Assembly (NCBI GenBank): GCA_016165875.1
Contig: JABBOT010000029.1
Span: forward strand, 372,001-436,000
DNA length: 64,000 bases
Source of the DNA: Acanthopleura granulata
Taxonomy: Eukaryota > Mollusca > Polyplacophora > Chitonida > Chitonidae
Direction: 5' to 3'
This document shows positions 10,179 to 19,018 of this stretch, in pieces. The notes below the pieces were generated by a model. The model saw nothing but the letters and a program-made list of their open reading frames with translations. It had not been told where the DNA came from and made no database searches. The translations under genes were made by a program, and so were the position numbers. Numbering within the stretch: position 1 is the first letter of the stretch; the number at the start of each line of letters is the position of its first letter.

Positions 10179-10578
10179 TTAGGCACGGAAGGCACGGTAT
10201 TTGACGCGCAGGAGCAGTTCATAGCAAATGTCTAAGACGCCAGAGCAGGACCTGTTGACCTTCCTTCGGCCATACAGCGGTACCAGAACGTCCTGAGGTA
10301 GGCCCGCTCCAAGGTGGATTATGCGTTTGGCCTGGGTCTGTACATGGACAATATAGACCTGCGAATCAGGAAAATCAGTGGCTATAACATAAGTCGTCAT
10401 AACCACAACAGACCAGAAACTCGAGGTCAACGGAGACGTAGACTTACCTTCGGCAGTTCATGCGCAGGCAACTGTCGGGAGTGGGTAGACAAGGATCGCT
10501 AAGCCGAAGCCAGCTGCAGTACCCGTACCGAGACCCATGCAGCGCCAAGTACAGTTTCTCATAGGGCGAGAGCACCAT
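10179..10578 (-). pseudogene. Small viral element protein with one membrane segment, broken
   Basis: A candidate start at 10578 (MVLSPYEKLYLALHG) is followed in another frame by GLGTGTAAGFGLAILVYPLP, a glycine-rich hydrophobic stretch that could span a membrane. An in-frame TGA follows, after which the frame continues as VVVMTTYVIATDFPDSQVYI and ends at 10179. One frameshift and one stop break it. It sits between two other minus-strand genes in the same direction. Family unknown. Confidence 0.5.
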
Positions 10579-10629
10579 AAAGAAAAGGCGGCGTTAATAA
10601 TAATCTCCCTCGGGCTTGCACTAATCTGG

Positions 10630-11675
10630 TCACGCTAGATGTGCCCGAACGGCCGCGTAAATCATTCTACCTGTAGGGGCAACTAGGGCGCAAGTATTCT
10701 CTGCAACCCAGTTCACGGCCTTGCCTAATGCGTCGAGGAGCCATGAATTGATGCTCCCTACAATACCTGGGGGAGCCGCAGCGGCTTTACCGGCGAGCTT
10801 AGGAAGAAGCCTACCCAGGGCACGCAGGTGCTTTTTTACCACTCTTTCAGACCGCCCTTGTCGCCTGGCTGAGGAGGTGGTGTTCAGGCGCTGGCGAGGA
10901 AGAGCACCCGGTTAGCCCAAGCACCAGAGTCGACGCGATAAAACCAAACGCAGTTAGGATGCTGGATATGGTGACCCCCTGTTCGCGGAACAAAGTCAGA
11001 AGGCGTTCTGGAGGCGTTGCGACCTCACGAAGAACGCGGCTGATCGTTTCCTCATCCGATTGATTTGCGAGCGCATAGCTTCACGGCTCGAAGAGGCAGC
11101 CTCGAGGCGAGGCTGTCTTTCATCCTGAAAGTCGCGCGATTGCTCCGCAATGCGGCCCCTGGAGAACTCATCGAGAGACTCATCAACTTTTCTTTTTTTC
11201 CAAAGCAATGTGTTCGTCCAGTGCAGTCAGTTCCACCTTGGTCATCCCTAGCTTTCTGAACAGCTGCCACGGATTTTGGTGGCAGCTTCCCTCGCTTCCA
11301 GTCAACAAACCCAAGTTTATATCGGAGGAAACCCACCCCAAAACGCCTCTCTTGTGTCGAAAGCGCGAGTGGCTTGCCTGTACCTTTGCTGATAATCTCA
11401 AAGTTGGGATGATCCACAAGGTGTACACGATTATTGACTTGCTCAAAATCAGAATAATGTCTCCCCGCAGCTGGGATCACCCGGCATTGTTTCTCAATGG
11501 CCTTATAATTTTCATCTACGTCTTTCCGTGTGAGTTCACGCGCAAGTGATTGTGAGTTTCCCTCTCCTTGGCTGGGCTGCTCCACTCCAGACGAGAACGA
11601 GGTCTCTTGCATCCACTCATCATCTGGCTCATCAACATCAAGATCATCTAGAGGGTACAACCTAAAATCCGCCAT
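10630..11675 (-). pseudogene. Virus-element structural protein: acidic N-terminus, coiled coil, C-terminal hydrophobic segments
   Basis: The N-terminus starts MADFRLYPLDDLDVDEPDDE at 11675, and the frame stays useful to about 11230. The reading then shifts to a highly charged helical part (11208-10996, with RGRIAEQSRDFQDERQPRLE). It shifts again to FREQGVTISSILTAFGFIAS, followed by a hydrophobic stretch (STLVLGLTG). The end is open at 10842-10630, with HLRALGRLLPKLAGKAAAAP and a further hydrophobic part. At least three frame changes are required. The order acidic N-terminus, coiled coil, membrane segments, and its position divergent from the capsid gene, suggest a membrane-associated virion or assembly protein. 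The divergent start lies about 60 bp from the capsid frame at 11735, so a shared promoter is likely. Confidence 0.6.
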
Positions 11676-11734
11676 TGTATTGAAAAAAATGATATAGTCG
11701 TGGATTAGTTCATGGTATCTACAGGAAGAATTTC
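11676..11734. promoter_or_regulatory. Divergent intergenic gap, presumed bidirectional promoter of the viral element
   Basis: About 60 bp separate the minus-strand MADFRLYP start from the plus-strand capsid frame. It is AT-rich (TGAAAAAAATGATATAG). No specific motif can be named; the promoter role is inferred from the head-to-head layout. Confidence 0.35.
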
Positions 11735-12950
11735 TTGCTTAATGAACTTGAGTCAATACGGACGCAAACTCAATCCGTACCACAAGCTCCGTTGGGAGTC
11801 AAAGGCGTGCTGCAGTTTGTCGTCATCACAAATAACCCGAGGAAGATCGACCAGAACCTACAGCTTCGACGTCATTCTTTATGGGACCGCGAGACTGGCC
11901 TTGACCATCATGCTAAACTCTCCCGACGACGACCGAACCTCGGCCGTGCTGTGGTGAAGACCACGATCAATATCAGCGGCAATGAGGAGATGTCGATCGA
12001 TGACAACGACGTCTACCACTTCTATATGAACGTTTGGAAGACGACTCAGGAGAGAGAGTATGCTCAGTACCAGGGCATCGACACTTCAGCCGACCAAAGG
12101 GTTACGAAAATCAGCATCGATGTAGTCAATGGCCCACCCACTGCCGCTGACACTGCTATCGCAGCCCCTTATAGCAACCGATACTACATCCCCCCTCGAA
12201 TTCGTAGGGGACAGGCTCAGAGACAAGCTAATTTCAACGACTACAACCGCGTCATCTGGGCCACAGGGGGGACTGATGACCTGGAAGCAACCCGTTACAC
12301 CATCGATAACATCAGCCTAGAGTACGACATGATCACCTGGCCCAAGCTCGCCCGTATTATCCGCAACCGGTACGCTGGGCGCCTGGCAATACTGTACGAC
12401 CGCGTGATCCGGCGACGCACAATCCCCTATAACAGGAGCGATAGCGTGTGGAACATCAACCTCAACGCCACCGCCCGTAGTATGAAAGGCATCTTGATGC
12501 TGTTCCAGGACCCAGCCGCGGCCTTCCAGAGGAACACTAAGGCTTTCTACAACCCGAAATAACCAAGGTGGAGATGGCAGTCGAGGGGATCCCCAACCAG
12601 CTGTACAACTTAGACCTGCACGCCTACCAGCAGTGGGATGAGGCAAGTTCTTTGCAGCCAGCTGCAAACGCCATCCCGAGGTGGCCATGGTCACAAAAGA
12701 CCTAGCGCTGGCGGACGTGTCCCTTGGCGACTTGTTAACCACTAAGAACGTCCTGTGGTTTGACCTCCGCTCCACGGACGACGACCAGCTACACGCCAGC
12801 GGGCGGTGCATCGAGAACGCCAGTGAGGAAGTGACCATTCAAATCACGAAAACAGCAGAGGCTGCGGGCTCTTTGAACATCTACCTTTACGAGGCCAAGG
12901 ACGCGCAGCTGAACATCGAGGATGGCCGATTCGTCACATACCTGTGCTAG
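11735..12950 (+). pseudogene. Major capsid protein-like gene (double jelly-roll type), frameshifted
   Basis: A 275-residue open frame (11735-12562) contains TTINISGNEEMSIDDNDVYH, later NFNDYNRVIWATGGTDD and, near its end, ARSMKGILMLFQDPAA. After a TAA at 12560 the protein continues one frame over with VEMAVEGIPNQLYNL and QQWDE. From about 12640 it moves to a third frame that includes TKDLALADVSLGDLLTTKNV and ends NIEDGRFVTYLC at 12950. About 400 residues in total with two frameshifts. The first ~30 codons and the stretch around 12190-12230 look locally scrambled as well. Size, beta-rich composition and the adjacent packaging ATPase fit a major capsid protein of Polinton-like or adintovirus-like agents. 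Identification is by family resemblance, without alignment. Confidence 0.65.
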
Positions 12951-12959
12951 TAACCTCTG

Positions 12960-13317
12960 GCCAAAGGGACCCCTCTCGGCGGAATGACGGGATGTAGGAA
13001 AACTCTTTTCACACTCAACCTCCTCGACAGTCAGTATCGCGGCTTCTTTCAACACGTTGTCCTGTGTCCCACTATACTGTACAATCGGGTGTATCAAGAG
13101 TGTCCCTGGGTGTAAAGCGACCCAGAGGTCTATGTCGAAGAGCAAGGCGAAAAACTCCATAACTACCTGCGTGCCTTCTACCAGCTGTTCCAACGCAAAC
13201 CAAGCCTGTACATCATTGACGACTGCTCGGCTACAAAGGCGATGACCAAAACGAAAGGCATGCTGTCTGACCTGGTCTTCTCTCTTTGGCTCAAAGAAAG
13301 CATGTCAAGCTTCTGCT
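12960..13317 (+). pseudogene. Packaging ATPase (FtsK/HerA, A32-like), broken
   Basis: Directly after the capsid stop, one frame gives a P-loop GGMTGCRKT (12978-13004) where the usual second glycine is R, then LFTLNLLDSQYRGFFQHVVL. An in-frame TAA follows at 13113-13115, and the frame continues to a Walker B-like LYIIDDCSA (near 13208-13235) and ends at a TGA near 13317. A ~120-residue remnant is short for this family (usually 200-250), so the C-terminal part is lost or replaced by the tandem duplication at 13291-13475. In related viruses this enzyme pumps DNA into capsids. Adjacent capsid and ATPase genes are a hallmark of this virus class. Confidence 0.65.
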
Positions 13318-13475
13318 GAAGACTACTCCATACCACGTGCTAAAAGGTGCGAAACACCTTTGCTTAACAGCAGCTGGCCCAAACAAAGCATGCCAAGCTT
13401 CTGTTGAAAAACTGATCAGCGGGCTGCATACGACGTGCTATAATGTGCGAACACTGTTTCTGCTGCTGCAGCAGA
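13291..13475. repeat. Two diverged tandem copies of an ~88-bp unit
   Basis: CAAAGAAAGCATGTCAAGCT (13292) and CAAACAAAGCATGCCAAGCT (13380) start the two copies. Both also share ACGTGCTA, GTGCGAACAC-like and CAGCAG words. It replaces the expected C-terminal part of the ATPase. Divergence shows that it is not recent. Confidence 0.65.
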
Positions 13476-13619
13476 GCAGCTGGCTGTTGCTATTTTTCCT
13501 GGAAATAATCACCTTTAGTGTGATCGCATGGGCTGCATCCGAATATATTAGAGCTAACAGGACAGTGGTACATATCGCGCGTTGCATGCTATCTGTTTCT
13601 AACTATTCGCCAGACGAAT

Positions 13620-14246
13620 ATGGCCGAACTGGACGAATTTTTAGACGAACTGATCGACGAACTGATCGACGAAGACGCTGAGGCCTAAGGTGGACAAAAA
13701 AAATAAAAGGAGCCATTGGAGGAACAGGCAGAAGCGCGTCCTATCAATCTAGGCCGTGAAAGGCTTGCAACGCTGGCAGCTAGGAGCCAGGCCAAACAAT
13801 ATCTTGGGAAGGCATGTACAGTGGACCAAACTTGCTAGCACCGCTAACCGCTGCTCTTACCACAGCCAGGCAATGTCAATTTGGAAAACAATGCCCTCGG
13901 ACAATGAACGATGGCGGAGAATCCGAATCTTAATTTGAAGCACCAAGCGAACCCGCCGGAGGAGACACCTCCGGTAGAAAGAGGGACAGACCATAAGAAA
14001 AGTAAAAACACCCGAAGAAGGTGGCGGCCGGGCGTTCCGGGACCGCTGCCAGAAAGGTCAAACAGGACCTTGGGACAGCCAAGGAATCACAACACCATGG
14101 TGCTGCTACAGGAGGAGACATTGAGTCCACCAGAACGGAGAGAGCCTGTTTCAGAGGATGTTGCAAAGCAGGCCAACTGGACCCGATATATCATTAGGGT
14201 AGCTGGCCTTGCGGTTGTATTTTATATATGTACTCATCAACAGTAG
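13620..14246 (+). pseudogene. Small charged protein with C-terminal membrane anchor, broken
   Basis: A very acidic start, MAELDEFLDELIDELIDEDA (13620), is followed in the same frame by two TAA codons and then by EQAEARPINLGRERLATLAA (to about 13838). A second open piece (13911-14246) has a proline/charge-rich region, a basic run (HKKSKNTRRRWRPG) and a C-terminal hydrophobic segment, YIIRVAGLAVVFYI. Whether the two pieces are one gene or two is not certain. The role is unknown; the basic and acidic parts could bind DNA or partner proteins in a virion. Confidence 0.45.
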
Positions 14247-14364
14247 CTGTCGCCTATTTCTGTTGCACCGGAACTACAGAAAACAGCACAAACCACCTCT
14301 AAACCCCTCCCCCCCCCTCAGCATTTGAAGATTCCCGGCGATCCTTTCCACATGGAATAACAAC

Positions 14365-14600
14365 ATGACAACTTCAGCTACCGACGGTAAGATGCTCGTA
14401 AACGCGCTGTATCACAGCGCAGTCGTCTCTGGATTACTCATGGGATACTCCAGATTGTTTAAGGTGGTCATTGGAGATGCCCCTCGCAAGCTACAATTCA
14501 CCCCCGTGATATCGGGGTGGTGGTCGTGGACGTGGCCCTCGCGATGGCGACCAAGGACATAATTAAACAGGGGGTCATTTCAGCAGATATTATGAAGTAA
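14365..14600 (+). pseudogene. Small hydrophobic protein of the viral element, one frameshift
   Basis: It starts MTTSATDGKMLVNALYHSAV and is open to about 14506. One frame over it continues GVVVVDVALAMATKDIIKQG and stops at 14600, about 77 residues in all. Two hydrophobic stretches suggest a membrane protein. The start shares VLVNAL-like spacing with the next gene, so the two may be paralogues, but the similarity is short. Function unknown. Confidence 0.5.
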
Positions 14601-14602
14601 CA

Positions 14603-15040
14603 ATGACCTCGATATCTATGATGGTTCGAGGCGTTCTCGTAAATGCACTTGCTTTCTCAGGTAGTAACTTTCTCTTCTCAGCTCTTGGAAGCTCCGGGGT
14701 CGATGCGGAGTGCAAACGCCACGATAAAGCTATAGAACAGCTCCAGGCGGCGCAGGTGGCGTGGTCTCAAAAAAGAACACAGCGTCTGGACTGGATTAAT
14801 TACGAACTTTGTCGACAGGGGCACCCAGAGCGCACATTCCGCAATGTCCACGCCGCGATGCGCGAGTACGCTCAGGTCGGAAAAAGCATTTAGGCCCACA
14901 AGCCCCGAACCTGTCCTAAGCGACTTCTACACACCAACGGAGGGCCATAAAGAACGCGAGATTGCCTTCATCCTCCTCGGGATGGGTGTGGCTGGGCTAG
15001 CCGCCTACAACCTCGCCGGGTTATCCGAAAAGACTGCTGG
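14603..15040 (+). pseudogene. Small helical protein with terminal hydrophobic segments, one frameshift
   Basis: It starts MTSISMMVRGVLVNALAFSG at 14603, two bases after the previous stop. A long charged helix follows with KRHDKAIEQLQAAQVAWSQK, and the frame ends at 14893. A second frame continues EPVLSDFYTPTEGHKEREIA with a final hydrophobic stretch, FILLGMGVAGLAAYNL. It converges tail-to-tail with the helicase coming from the other strand near 15040. The hydrophobic ends around a charged helix suggest a membrane-associated virion component; this is inference. Confidence 0.5.
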
Positions 15041-15900
15041 CTTGACCACTCGAGGTAATCGTCCATGATCCAGACTTTTTGGGGGTCTTTCATGGTGAGA
15101 CCCTGGCTCGAGTGAACTGTGAGGGCATAAACAAGGCGCCAGTCGTCGGTCTGCATGGCCGCCCCTGCTGCCTCTATGCTCACATCGACGATGTAGTTGA
15201 CTACCAGCTCTTCCCTGGGGTCCGTGTCAGGGACGAGGACTTGTATGTTTTGCTTCCGGCTGTCTTTTGGGTGGTACAGCAGGGCCACCCGGGTGTTGGG
15301 AAAGTTGGGAAAGTCCTTCTGGCGCTGAAATAGCACCTCAATGTCAAGATGAGGTCGCCTGGATTCAGCGAACTTACCCTATCCAAAGCAGCTGGGGAGC
15401 ATTTTTCTAATCTCCTGACATTGACCTTTGTCCGACTAGAGCCGAATGGCCTTTTTGAGAGCTTCGAGGGCCGGCTCTTATGCCCTATGGTCTTCTTTGA
15501 CCCACTCTCAGTAGTCAGCCTTTTGACACAGCCAGATGTGTGGCATCTCATTGTATTTCTCTTAATAAGTAGATGACGTGGACACCCCTGTGTTCGAGCC
15601 AATCAAAGAAGGTCTCAAGAAAAGGCCGGGGCACGGTGCATACCCCGTCCCAGATGATCACGCGGGGGATGAACTTCTGGCCCATCCTTTCCGGGGTCAA
15701 CTCAGTCTGACCACTCCAGCGAAAGAAACTGTGGTCTGAGCTTTGACCACTCTGGCACACATCTCTTTCGCCGACCGATGAGTTGGTGTGAAGACGAGAG
15801 GGTTTTACCGCGGAAGAGCTCAATAGCTCTCGTCGTCTTGCCACTTCCTCCGTTTAGGTAGCTTAATTCTTGTCTGCTCAGTGGGTCAGCGTTCGCTATT
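14968..15900 (-). pseudogene. SF1 helicase domain fused to the DNA polymerase, broken
   Basis: On the minus strand a P-loop GGSGKTT (15831-15851) follows SRQELSYLN. Next come HSFFRWSGQTELTPERMGQK and a Walker B-like VIIWDGVC, where the expected Glu is Gly. Further down one frame has LNPGDLILT and another LLYHPKDSRKQNIQV. Near the end is YALTVHSSQGLT, the late SF1 (RecD/Pif1-type) motif. Several frameshifts break it. The polymerase upstream leads into it with only stops and small shifts, so both were probably one long polyprotein-like enzyme. It would unwind DNA during viral replication; the Walker B change and the frameshifts make it inactive. Confidence 0.68.
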
Positions 15901-16765
15901 GAAGCGCTTGAGGGCCTAGGTACTTTTCTTGCTTCACGTATTCAGGCTTGGGGAGATAGGGTGCATGCTCAGCGGGCATGAACAGCTGCTATCCATTTTC
16001 GCGCCACTGGGCGGGGACAGCTTCGCTGCAGGAGTGCGCCTCAACTCCTTGAAGCTTGCAGAGTGCGGTTTTCTGCACGTAGATGGTATGTGTCTCCACC
16101 CGGCCGGCCTCCACGGACGTGAACCTTTTCAGCATGGTGATCAGGTTGATGTGGGCGTAAACGAGCATCGAGGTCCCGAGGTTTGGGTACTGGGGCTGGG
16201 AGGCGTCGTAGTAGGTAAGGATGTGACCGAGGGGGCATTTCATCGGCGCCCTTACCAGAGTCCCGCTTTGACGAATGTCTCTGACCAGGTAGTCAAGCTC
16301 TCCTTTATCGGTCACCAGTCTCCTGGTCAGCCGTTTTCCGCCAGCATTGCTGCCCTGCGTGAATTTGCCGATAATGCTGCACCCCTGGTTACGGTCTTCG
16401 GGGAGGCACACATCGGCTAACGGATTTACGGCGATGATTGCTTCAGCGACCCCCAAGACCTTTAGGAGGTCGGTTTCTGCCACGAAGACAAGGAGCGGAG
16501 TTGAGGCCCAACCGTTCTCTGCCAAATGTCCCCCAAACCACCCGGGGATGACAGTATGGCAGTCTGTGAACTCCCACTCCTGGACTTCGGCGAAGCCTGT
16601 GCCAATGTCTTTGGAGAGGGGACCATTGGTGGCTAAACGAGACATGCGGTAGGTTGTTTGTCCGAAACGTTCAAAGTAGGGCCTCACTTCGCCTTCTCCC
16701 TTCAGGGAAGGCGGATAGCAAGCTTTCATGTCGATGCTCACTACACCTCGGGTATCGTAGCTCAC
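15860..16765 (-). pseudogene. Family B DNA polymerase (protein-primed type), C-terminal part
   Basis: A 258-residue open frame begins with SIDMKACYPPSLKGEG, a palm motif A pattern (Asp near residue 12 and a YPPS where SLYPS is usual). GKFTQGSNAGGKRLTRRLVT is near residue 133, and AHINLI is near 204. The motif C position reads VETHTIYVQKTAL, where a DTDS would be expected, so the catalytic acid is lost. After residue 258 a TAG intervenes, then the same frame continues LFMPAEHAPYLPKPEYVK towards the helicase. The exonuclease and N-terminal domains are absent: only ~95 bp separate this fragment from the right inverted repeat. The copy therefore carries a deletion. Family assignment is from motif order only. 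Confidence 0.65.
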
Positions 16766-16834
16766 GGAGTTCCATGTCTATTTATGTATCATACTGGGCC
16801 GGCGAGGGTGGTGGGTCCCTGGGGCTCTGTTTTT

Positions 16835-16860
16835 GTGTAGCTGGACACCATGTGGCTTGA
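16835..16860 (-). repeat. Extra copy of the element's terminal word inside the right arm
   Basis: Read on the minus strand, TCAAGCCACATGGTGTCCAG resembles the outermost TCAAGCAATATGGTGTCTCT of the right inverted repeat (17054-17025) in the same orientation. It sits exactly where the inverted repeat ends and the truncated polymerase begins. Confidence 0.55.
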
Positions 16861-17070
16861 GCTTTTGACAATTATCTATGTAGACAAACAGGCGTTAAGG
16901 TACATATATAATTGGGGCCAATTATCTGTGAAGGTGGACGCCCGATCGCGAACATTAACTTTTGCCAGTTATCTATGTAGACAGACACCCGTTCGGGTAC
17001 AATAACTTTTGCTAATTATACATGTAGAGAGACACCATATTGCTTGATAGTTAGTATGCATTCCCGCCCC
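16861..17070 (-). repeat. Right terminal inverted repeat of the viral element
   Basis: The reverse complement runs TGCATACTAACTATCAAGCA, then four ~47-bp blocks with CTACATAGATAA and GGCAAAAGTTAATGT words. They match the left end in order with roughly one difference per six to eight bases by eye. The outer edge ends in a C-rich run (17063-17077). The real terminus may extend to about 17084, because GAGCGAGGG on the minus strand resembles GTAGCAGGG at the left edge. Confidence 0.85.
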
Positions 17071-17095
17071 CCCCCCTCGCTCATAATACAAAATA

Positions 17096-18700
17096 TGTCA
17101 ACAATCATTCGAATTGAGAAATAAGTCTGTGTTTCATGGTGTACGGTACGTGAAGGATTTATCAAGGGCCCTATGTAAGAAGCATTTTAATTGGACAATG
17201 GTGGCACAGCCTAAAGAAATATCTGCTTCGAAACGAAAAGTAGGCTTTCTGTATAACTCATAAGCTTAAACGTGTTTTTTTACCAACAGACAAGACGGAA
17301 AAATTTGGATTTTATATCATTAATAAGTACAGGTCTTTGACTTTCTTTCAACACTGCTATTACTGATTTGCTGCCTATTGCTTCATTTAACATCTTACGA
17401 ATAGGATTAGAGATGGGGCAGTCACATGGTTAGCATGGAGCGATATAAACAAAGCCACGAACAAAACCTTAGGAAAAATACTGAAATCATGATATTAACC
17501 AACAACGGATGTTTAAGCCGTTGTTTGAGTCCATGTTTTTTAAGCTGTATATATCGAAGGTTACATGTGCATTATTATAGGTGATCTCCCTTACCTCTCA
17601 CTATTATATTAAAGCGAACATAAAAGTCTGCCACTAAACCTCAGTTAATTCTGGAAGAAGTTCTTCAGTGGTGTTGTAATAATATTTTTAAAAAATTGCA
17701 TATGATCCTCACTATTTAATTACTCAACTGGTGACACCACTTTGTCTTGTTGTGCCAAAGCCTGGGAGCTCCCGTCGGAGCACCATCGGTGATAAAAGAA
17801 ACTCTCAAAATTACAGGCAATTGTGAGCATAAGCTAGCTGTAGAACCAGGGAATATTCGGAACAGAGCACAGTATCTGAAACAGATTTTGGGATTCGTAA
17901 AGTTGAGAGTGGTGGGTGTCTTTTTGTCGCTTTTCAATTTCTGTATGATATTATTATTTTGCCATGGTCATGTGGTTGTGCTGTGTTTTCATTGGTTAAC
18001 AAATGGAATTTTTGATTTCCAAAAAAAAAGATGTGTAATGTGTAAATAACCTACGTTTTGTGCAGTACAAATATGGGTGCGACATTTCCTTCGTAAATCT
18101 GGCTTCTCTGCCTGGAAATGTTCCCATTCTCAGGCAATGGCTGCCCCGGAGCGGTTTTCTTGATAACTCCTCCGGACTAATTACTGCAGCCTCCTCCAAT
18201 TGTAACACGTACCCACTGTAACACAGGTAGCCGTTGTAAATTCCACGTAAATCTATGACTGTCCAGTTGGATCCAAATATTTCAATTTAACTTAAAATTT
18301 GAAATAATATCAAATTCCCATTTATTGTCCTGACATCTGTTCATCCAACAGAAGAACCCCCACTAATAATTAAGAGATGGCCTGCATTGTGACGTCGCAG
18401 CCAAAGTACCACGTGACGTTTTCAGGGCTCGTGGCTTGTGAAGTCCTTCAGGGGTTCTACAATATGGCCACTTGGAGTGAAATGTCCAATAATGCCCTCT
18501 TCCGAGAAATGAATTCCGTCTTCTCAGCTTTTAAAACGCCACCGAATTTGTAAAATATTTTTCTGTGATACCTATGACAGACTGTATGTATATATAGAGA
18601 CAGACTCTAGGTTCACTTAAAGTAGACATTAAAACAATCATATTCTTAGCATATCACAAACAATTGACAGAAAGGACAAAACTGGGACCTTTCTTTGTGA
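17096..18700. other. Non-coding stretch, no gene recognised
   Basis: No long conserved frame, SINE or LTR was seen. Short open frames at 17747-18049 lack recognisable motifs. This is downstream (3') flank of the minus-strand TTC17-like gene and contains its likely poly(A) site. Confidence 0.5.
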
Positions 18701-18715
18701 GCAGAAATTGGACGT

Positions 18716-18721
18716 TTTATT
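18716..18721 (-). other. Possible poly(A) signal of the TTC17-like gene
   Basis: AATAAA on the minus strand lies about 300 bp after the stop codon of the terminal exon, an ordinary 3' UTR length. Such hexamers are common by chance in AT-rich DNA. Confidence 0.35.
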
Positions 18722-19018
18722 TCTCACTCATGCGAAATATCTGGAATTATCCATTACTAGCATCATGGAAAGGCAAAAGTAAAGTGCAATCCAGTAGATT
18801 AGAAAACTTGCACACCTCCCAAAACCTTCACAGACAACGTTTGGCTTTAGTTCATGGATTCTACGTGGGCTGGATTATCAAATATCTAGCAAGAATTTAA
18901 TTCTTGCCATGGGTACCTCATATCTACAGACACCACTGATTATGGTACGGCTATGGACCTGACACGGTAAATTACAAGCATGTGTCCTCAACTTTATGCC
19001 TGGCAGATACCATGGAAG

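Larger units (their letters stand above)
7549..17095. mobile_element. Endogenised dsDNA virus-like element (Polinton-like/adintovirus-like class), decayed
   Basis: Inverted repeats of about 200 bp start TGCATACTAA at 7576 and end TTAGTATGCA at 17060. A possible target duplication, AATACA followed by an A-rich run, lies outside them (7549-7560 and 17085-17095). Between them are a broken double-jelly-roll-type major capsid gene and a packaging ATPase on the plus strand. A coiled-coil/membrane protein, further small proteins and a polymerase-helicase lie on the minus strand. This gene set and terminal layout are typical of midsize linear dsDNA viruses and Polinton-like elements. At ~9.5 kb it is shorter than typical Polintons; no integrase or adenain-type protease is seen. 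Recognition is by motif and general resemblance, not by alignment. Confidence 0.75.

Noticed and set aside
9936..10235. 99-codon open frame on the plus strand within the viral element
   Set aside because: The opposite strand reads a better protein-like series (MLDRPRYYTV onward) that connects, with frameshifts, to the conserved-looking segments downstream. The plus frame has no recognisable motif.
13286..13681. 131-codon plus-strand frame after the ATPase
   Set aside because: It runs across the 88-bp tandem duplication and, at its end, over the acidic MAELDEFLDE frame in the wrong phase (giving an Arg-rich tail). It looks like a chance frame, though a hydrophobic stretch is present.
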